Shown piece after piece: positions 1-11,959 of a stretch of 64,000 nt of DNA; position 1 is the stretch's first letter; each line of letters starts with the position of its first letter. The stretch covers positions 3,210,816 to 3,274,815 of the forward strand of contig JANVCC010000021.1 of the NCBI GenBank assembly GCA_025345505.1, written 5' to 3'. The position numbers and the translations under genes were made by a program. The stretch is from Todiramphus chloris collaris (Eukaryota; Chordata; Aves; Coraciiformes; Alcedinidae). The notes below the pieces were generated by a model. The model saw only the letters and a list, made by a program, of their open reading frames with translations, made no database searches and was not told the DNA's origin.

Positions 1-480
1 CCTATCAAACCCACTAAGCCATGTCCCTAAGCACAACACCCAACCGCCTCTTCAACACCTCCAGGGATGGGGACTCCACCACCTCCCTGGGCAGCCCATT
101 CCAGTGCCTGACAACCCTTTCTGGAAAGAAATGCTTCCTGAGATCCAGCCTGAACCTCCCCTGGGTCAGCTTCAGGCCATTTCCTCTTGTTCTGTCCTTT
201 GTCACCAGGGAGCACAGCCCAACTCCCACCTCGCTACAGCTTCCCTTCAGGTAGCTGTAGAGGGCAATAAGGTCTCCCCTCAGCCTTCTCTTCTCAAGGC
301 TAACCAGCCCCAGCTCCCTCAGCCTCTCCTCATAAGAGACATGCTCCAAACCCTTCCCTAGCTTTGTAGCCACCTCTGGACCCTCTCCAGCTCCTCAACG
401 TCCTTCTTGGAGAGAGGGGCCCAAAACTGGACACAGTATTCGAGGTGCAGCCTCACCAAAGCCTAGTACAGAGATCCTAT
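1..480 (-). mobile_element. CR1 LINE fragment (ORF2 3' part), cut by the window edge
   Basis: Read on the minus strand, this encodes the C-terminal part of CR1 ORF2: a 119-residue open frame (14-373) with [22 protein letters not shown] and [16 protein letters not shown], the usual CR1 signature. Homology runs from the window edge to about 480, where it becomes uncertain. The 3' end lies outside the window. The frame is short and the element is 5'-truncated, so it is inactive. Confidence 0.92.
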
Positions 481-2560
481 CAGCTCCAAAGTGTCCTTTG
501 TTACCACTAAAGGCAATGCAGTGAGTCCTAACTATCTTCTGCTCCTTTGTAGCCCTTTTGTTGGCCTGCCTTCTCCAGCAAGCAGAGTACCTGACACACA
601 TCTTCTCGTACCAGCCAGGCTGCACTTTCAGCTTCACCTTCTCCAGCTTCTCCTCCTTGTCTCACTCGTTCTCCCAAGCGTGGTTTTTGCTCACCCTTAT
701 TAAGACTTCCTCCCCACAAACACCATCTACGTTGATCTGTTTGGGTACTTCTCTCAGCACTGTCCCTATCTCCTTTCTTCAGGTGCGACAGGTTAATTTA
801 TTTTCCAGGCTTCTGTTAACCTTTCCTCTGCCTTTCCAGGGCTGACAGGCAATATCACAGCACACCTCTCAGTGTGTGCTTGTACAGCACCTTGCATAAT
901 GAATCCTGACCCCGAGCTTTTCAAAAAACATTATCAGGAATTTCGGCCTCTTGTCAAAGCCAACAGAAACCCATCCCGCCGTGCGTTTGCTGAAGAATAC
1001 GTGGGGAAAGGAAGAGTGTGCAGAGCAGACGTGTCCTCATGGTCTGTGGCACCATCCTGCAGTTTCCTTCTAACCTCTGTATTTAACCCTCCGGTGCAGT
1101 CCTGCACCTCAAAAGGCTACCTGAACCAAGACCATCTAATTTTTAATCTGACTATAGCAGGGTTTAATCAATTGTTTGTGTGTGCGTGCTACTTGTTACT
1201 TATCTAAGGCAATACAGTTGGGGGGAGGGGGGGAATCCAGCCTATAAAACCTGTTGGTGTAAAGATAAGCACTTTATTTAATATCCAATTAAATGCGGTC
1301 ACCAGAGAAATCACAGCTTATGCAACTTTATCAGGAAAAGATTAATCTGTTTCAGGCTTAACCCAAAATGTCATAAAAGAACTCATGAATTTAGATAGGA
1401 ATCCACTTATTATCCAAAGACATTTTCCTATTGAGTAAGAACAGCCTAAATTGCTGCCTATATTTATACTCGGTTCAATCAAATTTCTGTACTCAGTAGC
1501 TGTCATTGATTTTTAGGACAATTATCAAACAAAAATGATGAACAAACTGAAGGAACATTATAGAGTCTTTTTCAACTCCACAGTAATCATCAGAAAATGC
1601 ACAGCCTGCTCATTGATAACGAATGGCTTAACGGCTCACAGGGTGACATCATCACATTTAAAAGATAGTCACACCCGGAAGGCAGAAGACTTTTTTTTTT
1701 TTTTTAATAGCATTACAATTTGCCATTTTAAAGTTAATCGTATTTTGCTTGGTGTTTCAGACGACACAGGCTGCACTGAAGTTACTTTGTTCATATTATG
1801 CGATCACGCCCAAAACCATGATTTTAAAATAAGAAGGCAAATAGTTGGATATATTTATTTAAATTAAGCAGATTTTCTTGCCTTTCTACAAACTGGTGCT
1901 CTTCACTTCATTAGCTGAATTTCCCACAGGTCCTGCAAAGGCACATTTCATTTCTATACCATTTGATTTGTGTACTTGATTTATTTGTAAAAAGTGCTCT
2001 GTATTAAAATTACCGCACAACTATTTGCTTTCACCTTTCCACATTAATTACCATCATTAGTAGGACATGCATTTTACAAATAGCATAAAAAACTTATTTA
2101 AAAAAAAAAAACACGTGTATGGGTGTATCAGCAGAAGCAGCAGAGCAGCTGTTAGCTGCTGGGGCACAGCACTTTTGATTTCTGTCTGCCAAGTCGACCT
2201 GAGTCAAAGGGTTGAAGGGCTATGGCTAAAAAATCACTATTAAGCGATGATATTTAATGGCCTACTTCAAATGAGTTCAGTGATCCAAACCCATTCCGGT
2301 GAGTGCAAAAATACCTACCTGGTAGTCAATGCATAAAAGGTATCGTTTAAAAAAGAGCTGCAAGAGTGTAACTCACACCTGATTACAGCACATTTGCTGA
2401 ACTCTGTCTGCTTCTCAATGCCGTAAATTCTTTTGCGGTGCTCCACAGATATGGAGCTCATTGGCAAAGTTTGTCACAGGCGTCAGTTTAGTACAAATTC
2501 TCCAAAAAATTCTGGATGGCATCTTCCTGTGTACCAAGTGGCAAACCCAACCTTCACAGA

Positions 2561-2598
2561 AGATGTCACGGATCACAGAAGATGTCATGGATCACAGA
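2561..2598 (+). repeat. 19-bp tandem duplication at a CR1 3' terminus
   Basis: Two copies of AGATGTCACGGATCACAGA differ at one base (2561-2579 and 2580-2598). The unit includes the terminal CR1 octamer-like GATCACAG, so it may reflect slippage during target-primed reverse transcription. Confidence 0.8.
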
Positions 2599-2852
2599 AT
2601 CGTTTAGGTTGGAAGGGACCTTCAAGATTATCAAGTCCAACCGTTAACCCAGCACTGCCAAGTCCTTCACTAAACCATATCCCTAAGCCCACCACTAAAC
2701 CACATCCCTAAGCACCACATCTGCATGTCTTTTAAATACCACCAGGAAAAGTGACTCCACCACTTTCCTGAGCAGCTGGTTCCACGCTTAACAACCCTTT
2801 CGGTGAAGAAATTTTTCATAACGTCCAATGTAAACCTCCTCTGGTACACCAG
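2589..2852 (-). mobile_element. CR1 LINE 3' end, 5'-truncated
   Basis: The plus strand begins with the reverse complement of the CR1 3' terminus (ATCACAGAATCG, then AGGTTGGAAGGGACC) and continues through the 3' UTR and end of ORF2. Homology fades near 2850, just before an A-run. The 3' terminus is preceded by a 19-base tandem duplication at 2561-2598. Confidence 0.88.
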
Positions 2853-4976
2853 CTCATGCTCTGAACAGCCAAAAAAAAAATCAGTTTAAGGAAAACAGCA
2901 GCTTTATTTTGAGAGCCAAGCTCACAGACGAGAAGATGGGAGCAGGAAATGCGATCCAGTCCATTTCAAGAGAAACAGATGAAGCCTGCATTTGGATCTA
3001 TTTTAGGGCAGACGAGAACCCAGCCTGGGTGCTGCACCCAGGAAGCAAAGAGCTGAGAAGGCAGGAATTGCTCCCGTGGTGGTATCCTGATGCCTGGGAT
3101 GGAACCCTGATGCCAGCAGCAGCTCCTGGCAGCAGAAGGAACCTGCCCAAGCCCCTGCCCACAGCACTGGCCCTCCATGCCTAAGCTTGAGAAGCTACAA
3201 AGGCTTCACTCAGCAGAGCTCTGCCGTGAAGTGGCAGCAGCAGGATTCCATTCCTCCGTGAACCTTCAAAGATTTGTGGCAGGTACTTTTTAGTTGACTT
3301 CCTCTGTGTCAGCTCTTCATCCCGTGCTCTTTATATAGCAGCAATTAGCATATCTGAGAAATCCCCGTTTGGCATGTTTTATGGGCTCTGTGTATTGAGG
3401 TAGTTCTGTAAGTTATGTGCAAGGATATGCCATAATTCCTAATGTACAACTGTCAGGAAATCACTCACATAGATTTATTCAGTGAAGAGTTGGTGAGGAA
3501 ACGGATTCTGAACAGGGAGCTAGAAACTTTAATTACAAGAGAGAAAAAAATGACTCAAACACCACAGACTGGTCAAGAAGCTCCTTTGATGCTCTAAAGA
3601 TACGTCCTGAAGTTAACAGCGTAACGCAGCATAGCATCTCTGAATGCAAATGCCACCGTTTGCCACCAATTGTTATTCTCTCTTACTATTGCTGACTTCT
3701 CTCAAAGTAATAATGATGTCAAAAAACAACCACAAGGATTACATCTCCATTTCTGGAACAAAGGAAAAAAAAAGATTCAAGAAATAAAGACTGTCTTCCC
3801 TCAAGCTATATCTTCTTGACCAAAGAAAGTTCATACAATGTAGATAAGAAATATTCATCCCTGTCAAACCCTGATCTTGCTACCACTGAACGCAAGGGCA
3901 AAACTCTATTAATTTCTAGTGGAGCATGTGCAGTGAATAACTCAGATGGAATTAGTAAACCATAAGTGACATAATCACTCAGGAACTGTCTCTGCCTCAA
4001 GTGACTTAAATGATAGGAAGAAATACAGCGAGAAATACTAATTCGGAGTTCAGTGAGAAGCCTTTACTCTTGCTTCTGGGTTAACTTCCATTTCCAGCGC
4101 AGTTATGGAAGGGTTTCATGCACTGCCCTGCTACGTGGCAAGCACGGAATTGGGGGTTCAGTCCCTTCAGTTTTCCTCTCTGCTTTGATACTGATTGACC
4201 TTGGCTGTGCTTGCTCTGGGTCTGTGGCCAGTAGTGAGCATCTCCAGCCTTGGTGTGGGGACAGGATAAGCTGCACGATCCAGGTGCACCATCCTATCCT
4301 CTACCCCAGCCTCCCACATCATTTTCCAGCTGGTCCCTCATCCCAGACCACTGGCAAATGAGGCCAAGGGGAGCACGCCCAGTTTGCTGCATAACAACTG
4401 GTGGCACCATTGAGAACATTGTCCCCATCTGCCTGCACTTCGGCTGACTCCTCTGTAGCCAGATTTAATATATTCTCTTCAGAGTTGTCATTAATGCTTA
4501 CGGAGAGCTTCAGAACTCCTGAGTGGAAGAGATTACAGTCGTAAAAACCACAGTGGTTTTGGTTTCTTGATGAGAACGCAACCAGGTATTATCAGAAGCT
4601 ATAAACCCTCTGAGCGGGGAAAATAAAAGGACCTGCTGTGTTTCAGAAGATGTCAGCTTTGTGTAGAGGCTGTTCGCAGATATTTTGCAATTCCTGTCTA
4701 AGCGTGAGGTTTTGCCTCTTCCACCTCCCACTGAAGCTACCTCTGCACCCAAGCCCAGTTTTGTGCCTACTGCCATACCCCTCATGGGGGGAGATGGGTA
4801 ACGCGTTTTCCTTCCAAGATGGGTGATACCACACCTGTGAAGAAGGTGATGGCCACCATCTAAATTTTCGTCCTCATGGGAGAGGACAAGCTTCTTTAGA
4901 AATAACCACAATGGTGCAGTTCAGTTCTTTGTCAGGGGTGTCCTCTGGACATCAGTTCATGCCTATTTGGAAGCAG

Positions 4977-5012
4977 GAACTGCACAGGAAGGAAGAACTG
5001 CTCAGGAAGGAA
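4977..5012 (+). repeat. 18-bp tandem duplication
   Basis: GAACTGCACAGGAAGGAA is followed at once by a copy with one substitution (GAACTGCTCAGGAAGGAA). Confidence 0.85.
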
Positions 5013-5140
5013 GCCCAAAGGCTTCCTCGTGGGAACAAACTCGCTGCAGCAGAAAAAAACCTAAAGTTCTGGGGACTGCTCAGCCATCTCTACGCTAATG
5101 AAAGATCTTGCATGCAGGCTTTCTCATAAATTACAACTGC

Positions 5141-5184
5141 TGCTTATGGTATTTTTCAACATGTCCATCTCACGTTGTACTTGG
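5141..5184 (+). repeat. 44-bp dispersed repeat, copy 1
   Basis: This segment begins TGCTTATGGTATTTTTCA and ends near TTGTACTTGG. It recurs with a few substitutions at 5407-5450, 266 bases away. The DNA between the copies is not obviously repeated. Confidence 0.8.
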
Positions 5185-5406
5185 TCCTCCCATGAGGACA
5201 AAAATTCAGACCGTGACTAACCCCTCCTTTTTGGTGGGTTTCTCAAAGCATACTTTCATTCTTTTCTCTTTAGGGTCCCACATAATTCTTTTCTCAGGCT
5301 CCTCCACACTTATGTGGCCAAGCTCATTCTTATGTCCTGTATGTATGTTTAACTTTTCCCTCAGGCTAAACATTTACAATTTGGTGCAAGAAAGACGTTC
5401 ATTGTA

Positions 5407-5450
5407 TGCTTATGGTATTTTTCAGCTTGTCCCTCTCACATTGCACTTGG
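5407..5450 (+). repeat. 44-bp dispersed repeat, copy 2
   Basis: Partner of the segment at 5141-5184. It shares TGCTTATGGTATTTTTCA at its start and CACTTGG at its end. Origin unknown. Confidence 0.8.
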
Positions 5451-5524
5451 CACCCTTTTTCTAGACAGCGTACTTCTGATCTCGACTGCCACTTCCATGA
5501 AATCAGAAATTAAACACCTAATAT

Positions 5525-5579
5525 GTTTTCTTGTATCAGATGTCTCTGATAATACGTTCTCTTGTATCAGATGTCCCTG
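5525..5579 (+). repeat. 31-bp period tandem duplication
   Basis: CTTGTATCAGATGTCTCTG recurs 31 bases later as CTTGTATCAGATGTCCCTG, so two units lie in direct order. Confidence 0.8.
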
Positions 5580-8500
5580 GGATTGTAATTAAAATCAGAG
5601 GAGGCCTCTTAGAAAGTAACGCATAGCTGCCAAATCACAACCATTCTATACGCTTTGCGTGAATATTGGTGTTGACCACGTTTGTAATTAACAATCTTGC
5701 CGCTGTCTCAGGTCTGGAAGTTGTAGCACTCACATAAAGCTGTGCCTGCCTCTGCATCTGAATGCAGCTGTACAACTAGGTTTAAATAAATGCAAAATTT
5801 GATTAACAGTAGATTACGCCGCTGGTATTTGAATGCTAATAATCTCTAGCACGTGCGAGAAAAATTCCCATCATCTTCAACATCTCATTTCAGAACAGTT
5901 ACAAGGCAGAGCGAGCGTTTTAAATCCCATCTCTCCTTAAACATGTGTTAGTGATAAAAGTTAACAAGACATGCTCTTGGTTTTCCTCCCTTTCTAGCTA
6001 CACAAGCTTCCCTTACAACCATATGCAGTAAATGCAGAGGAATATGAATAGCAATTTTTGGTTCTGAAAGAAAATGCTGGATCTCAATATTCCTGACCCT
6101 GTGGCTCGCTGGACTGAAAGCCTTTTGTGTATTTATCTTCTGGATAAAATGTGGTGTAAAGCCACCTCACATCGAGCTTCCATCGCTCAGAGAAACATGC
6201 TGGTGGGGAAAGAAGAGAGTGGGGCATGTATGAGGGAATTTGGGAAAGGAAATGCTTATCCTAAACCGTGTAAGCAGCAACCTCAGCCTTTCTGGCATGC
6301 TGGTTTTAACTCATGAAGCAAAAAAAAAAAAGATATCAGATTTCGGAACACATGATGGTTACATATAAAATACAATTAAGAGATTTGGAACTACATGAAT
6401 ATGTAATGTACACATTTCTTTACAGATGCATTTTTCTCCAGACAGGCTGGTGCCTGCTTTAATTTGGAAGCTATCCATTTTCATACAAAGTTAACCAAGA
6501 GTGACAGGAAATCAGACGCCTACGTTATTTATCTTTTCTGAACTTTAAAAAAGAAAAAAGAAAAAAAAAAAAAGCCTTCTGTTAATTACTTTTCTAGGAA
6601 GCTGTTTTGTGACACCATAGGGATAGATCTTCCATATTCACAAGTGCTACGGAAATGACAACTCTACGACATGCGGGGTGAATAAAGTATGTTACATGCA
6701 GATATTTAAGGGTATATTTGTCTTCATTTACTGTAAGTGAATATGTGACCAACACTAAAGAATTTAACTGCTTCTGGCCTGGCGAGATGCATTTGCAACA
6801 ATTACTGGAGGTCTGACCTCTTTAACCTTATACATCAAGTGGCACCTACACGTTATTTATTTAGCTGGAATTAACAGTGATCTGTGAAGCTCACTGTATT
6901 TTCCTTTACTTCTCTTGCTCATCAGTCATAATTGACCCCGGTGAGCGTGTTCAGTGGTGACAGTTTTATGTCACTCCGATTCGTGAAATACTGAGGAAAC
7001 TATAGAACAAAGCAGTAAAATATTTTTCATGGATATTAAAAAAAAAAAATAAATAAATTTAAAAATACCCTAAGCCATCCTTACATCCTACATGATCCCT
7101 TGCAGATTGCTGTGAAGACAAAGAGTAGGCAGAAATGCTCTACTCTGCTATAATTATGGGAAAGGAGGATGTGAGTTGGCACTAATAACTGCTTTGCAGG
7201 AGCAACGAGGGCTTGGACTCCACACCTGACTGCACACTGATACAGAGCTCCAGTGTTGAGCAATGCAAGGTCGGAGAAGCAGAATATGTCTTAAGTATTT
7301 CACTGGTAATCCAAAATCCCCAGCAAGCCCACCTTCGCTCTCTGGTCAGACCCACTCCTTTATTTAAAGGGCCACGAAGCAGCCGGGGAGGAGATGCTCA
7401 GCTGAAACCTCACACTGAGGACATGTTCTTAGGTTTTTGGGAGCACAAAGCTCCTGGCAGCCACATCCAGAAAAGGACAGGTTTCTCCAACTGCTGAATA
7501 CCCTTACAAGCCTGGGAGCAATCCATGTTAATGGGGCCAAAGGTGGAACAGTGACTGCAATGCCACGTATCTTCCAAGACACGTTTCACAAAGGAGGTCT
7601 ATTAGTCTACTTTGTTTCTGGTAGGGAGGATTTTTACTACATTCAGTTATCACAACCATAAGCACTACAATGGAATTAAAAAAAAAAAAAAAATCATACA
7701 AAATGTGCAATTAAAAACTGCTTCTGTAGTTCTAAAATGTTATTTCCTTCATCCATAACTTTAGTGCTTACCAAAAGGAACTAAAAAAGCAATTATACGG
7801 GGCTGTGGACACTTTTATGCATCCATTTTTGTATCAGCTCCAGAGCTGATTCATAAACCAAACCATCCACTTGGCTGGTGGGGAGGGGGGAATAAAGTGA
7901 GAGAAATACACTTTTCTCACAATGAACCATAATCTTACATTGATTGAGCTCTCCTTATCCCACAAGTGGTTACTTTTCTAACTTTTGAAAAGATGGAATG
8001 ACCATTTTTATCAAAGGGAGGATCTGACATGAGAGAACCCAATGAACTGCTGAAAATATTTTTTTCAGTAATTGGAAAAAACCCAACCTTGGGGAAAACT
8101 TGTAAAAAGGCAGGTGCATACATTAAGGAATTCCCTCAGCAATCGTAAGTTTACATCCAGTTTCAAGAGATTTTTTTGCTGATGATAGTCATCCTAGCAG
8201 TGAAAAACAACGAGGAACAACAAGGGATTCACCATAGCAACAAATGCATAGCACATACCATATGGTAATCAATCCATATAGAAAACTTTAGGTTCCACGT
8301 AAATAAATCTTTACTTTTCGAAAAGCTTTAGATAACTACAGCTAGTGCTTTTCCAGAAAAAAAATTAAAAACCATAAAAATTGTATTTGATTTGAAAGGG
8401 AAATGAAACTTGTTTCAATGAGGGGTAGAAACAGTAAACCTATGGAGCGATAAAAGTCAAGGAAAGGTGTCCAAACAGTATTTTCCTTCTACTAGAGCTG

Positions 8501-11500
8501 TCATGCAAGAATAACTGGAAGGATGGGCCCACTGTGTTCAGTGAAACTGCCCTCACACACAGTCATGGCACGGCCTCAGAAAAACAAGAGTCTTGGGTCA
8601 CAGTTTGAAAACTATACCAAAAACCCATCTTTGAGCATCGTGGTCTCTGCTGTGTTTGTTCAGAGGGTTTCGAACACCGTGCACTCTGTTTTAATACATC
8701 CTTTCTTTGCTCTCCTAGCCTGCTGAACTCTCCGAACCAGGCAGTTATGCACAGCCCTCCCACGGACACACTCGAAGGTCCTGAATAACCTATGATTAGC
8801 AGGGATCTTTGCACCACACTGCTCTCGTTGTCCAGTTCTTCCTCTTCAACGTGGGAAAACACGCTTTACATGTGGGGAAGGTCAGCAGTACCATTACAGG
8901 GATGAATTGAGCTGTGTCTTCTTGTAAATGCAGCTTGCTAACTCGTTCCCATGACCATCTGGGAAAGAAACCATCTACAACTGGCTCATACTTTACAGTA
9001 CTTACAGTACTGAAGTGCTGTGATTGCTAACTGGCTTCTCAAGCACTGCAATTCTTCAGTGAAGTTGATAAATGGTAGAGGAGTTATCAACACAATTAAT
9101 TCTGCTCTTCTGCCTCCAGCCTCTTTTGGCACGTCCTAGAATGGTGCTGGAAGAACTCCGGACCTTTTTGCTAATGCATTCCCTTTTTATCTAAAAGCAT
9201 CTTCAACTGCTTGTCTGTTTTCATTTCTGCCTTTCTGCCACAGAACTGAAGACCCTGAGAAGCAGAGGAGGAAAACCTGGAGTCAACTTCTAGTCCTGCA
9301 ACAGTTCAACAGGCTCTGTTGGAGGAAGGGGAAGGTGGCATTGTGCCTCTGGCCAATATCACTTGCTCAGATCTCCCCTAAAACCTTTTCCTTTCTCGTG
9401 AGACACTGTCCATCCTCCCCCACCACTTTCCTGTAGCTACAGATATGTGGCATCTCCAGGGAAAGCATGCATTGACCATGACAATCTTCCCAATTTAGTT
9501 TACACTGGACCTTCTGTTGTCGAACGAGATGCAGCTGCACTTCTTCTTTTACACCCGAAATTCCACTTCCAATTTTAAACTGGAAAGGAGCTACTTCTTT
9601 TATGTGCTATGCCCCAAAGCTCTTCTTAATAAGACTCCGGTTTTGAACACATTATTGACATTAAGTCCATACTTGAGGCTCTTCTCAGAAGAAGGAAATA
9701 AGGGTGAGTTTTTGTTGTTCTTTTATTCTTCCCAGTAAGATATGGGGATAGAACTGATTGGGAAGAAAAAGATTGCAGACGTAAAGAACACTTGCTAGGC
9801 ATGTGCCAGATGCTGATAGCTATATATAGCCACTCGAAAGAGAACGACTGCGGAGAGTATCTTAGCCAGGCAAACAGGAATTTGTCTGAGTAAGGCCAGG
9901 GCAAACATGAGGAAAAAAAAAAAAAAAAGATTCAACATTTAATCTATTGTGTATTACTTCTGCTGCAGAGGTTGTGTAAGTACTCTGTGAAGTGGAATAA
10001 GAACATGTCCTCATGATGACCTTATCTACATTTCAAATAAACACGTTCCCAAATTGAACAGAACCAAATCTATCCTTTTTACCGTTAGACTGCTAGTCAT
10101 TCTTGAATACAACCTCGATTTCCTTGCTCCATAACCCTTGGAAAAGTAAGCAATGGACAACAGATAAGGCTTCTTCAATGTAATAAAAAAAGCAGCATGC
10201 AACCTATAAGATGAAATTAAAATCCAGAACTCAAGATATAAAGAATATGATTTTCCATCTTAGGTTTTTCCGATTGTTTCACTCGTAACAAAACTTTAGA
10301 AAAGAGATGCACTTCATATCCCTTCCTCTTTTCCTTTGTACCCTAGGACCACATTTCTCTTCCCTTCTGTCCAGTACAGTAGGTTTTTACCTACAGCAAT
10401 GTAATTTCTAAGTAATTCAGAATGTGAAATAGCAGTACTCAAGATGACAAGCTATCATTTCTGCAGAGCAGTACAATAATTTTGAAGGACCTGGAGGTCG
10501 GGTATGGATTCTGATTAACACTGATGAACCCAGTTCCTAAAGATTAAACTCCCAAATCAGTAACTGCTACCTTTCTACACATAGGTCTATGCAAGTTATT
10601 CTCATTAAAACAATTAAAAAAAAAAATTTATAAGCTTCAGTCCGTGTCAAGATATTGAAGGCTTTCCAAAACTGATTAAAAACATTAAATGAGGTATTGA
10701 ACTACATTAAAAATCAACCTTTTTCACGTATTGAAAAGTAATGGTCTATAATTTGTATTCAAGTGATTTTATTTCCAGTGAATAATAACTGTACTGCAGC
10801 CAGCTTTGTTCCTTGTTTCTCTAAAAACCTCAAGGGCTGTACAGAAGAGGATTTTTTTATCCTGCTGAAGACACACACACTTTTCATGACACTGAGTTCT
10901 TTTAGGGAAGCTTAAACTTTGTTTCATTATGTGCTTATTTTTCCACTGATGGTACCTTCAAACTGGTAAACACAAATGAAAGTCCACAGATATTAGATAT
11001 ATTGATAGACTCTGGGAAGTACTATAAGCTGAATGCAAGTCCATGGAAACAGAGGACTCAACTCAAATGCTTTAGTAAGTGGACTTTCAAATCAGAAGAT
11101 TTATAATGATATATTCTTGTTTCCTATCTTCTCTGTGGAACTTGATGCTTCCTACAAACTATGTCATCAAAGTAAAATTAAAACATCACGCAGAAATGCT
11201 CATCTCTTCATGTGCCCCTTAAAAGAAAATCTGTTCTGCAGGAGCTGCAGAAATGGTCATTTCTTACCATTGACTTCTGTACTTTGTCAAGCTAGGCAGC
11301 TTCTCCTCTGACCTCCAATTTTTCCTCCTCTGAGCCTCATCTTTATCTCACGTCTACACCCTGCACTCACATCTTACTTCCCCCACTTGCATCTTTTTCC
11401 CTCACAGCCTCCTGCAGCTCAGTTTTCAGTTTAGGAAAGTATAGGTTTTGGACCGTGGTATCACTACAAACACATTTTAAGAGCTGAAAGTAGAATAAAA

Positions 11501-11556
11501 ATGTGTAATTGCAAAATTAGGCCAATGGACAGAAATCAAAGGCTGTAGAAGTGTCC

Positions 11557-11959
11557 CATAGGGTGGTGGTCGGTGGCACAAGGGTCTGTTGGAGGCCGGA
11601 CACGTATACCCCAACTGTCAACACTGGTGTCAATATTGTTTAACATCTTCATTAATGGCCTGTATGATGGGGAAGAATGAATCCTCAGCAAGTTTGGAGA
11701 TGTTACAGATCTGGGAGGAGTGGGTGATAACACCAGAGGGTCATGCTGACATCTAGATGGACCTCAGCAGGCTGGAGAAATGGACTGCCAGTAGCTTCAA
11801 GAAGTTCAACAGAGGAAAATGCAAAATCCTGAACATGGGAAGGAGTAACCCCAGCAGCAGCACAGGCTAGGGGTTGACTGTCTGGAAATCAGTTTTGCTG
11901 AGAAGGAGCTGAGAGTCCCAGTGAACAACAAACTGACCACGAGCCTCGCAGCGTTGCCT
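11557..11959 (+). mobile_element. CR1 LINE internal fragment (reverse transcriptase region)
   Basis: The plus strand follows the late reverse-transcriptase part of CR1 ORF2: GGTGGTCGGTGGCACA, then a block matching the FNIFINGL segment, then the region corresponding to LGGVGD and the conserved CTGAGAGTCCCAGTGAACAA. Several stops and indels break the frame. Both ends are truncated, and the 3' part of the element is missing, so it is an old dead fragment. Confidence 0.85.

Noticed and set aside
14..373. 119-codon minus-strand frame with clear protein homology
   Set aside because: It is the C-terminal end of CR1 ORF2 in a truncated element, not a host gene.
11245..11285. Minus-strand GAAATGACC, considered as part of the next AFF3 exon (REMTW block)
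   Set aside because: The neighbouring codons give no TWLPP and the frame has stops.
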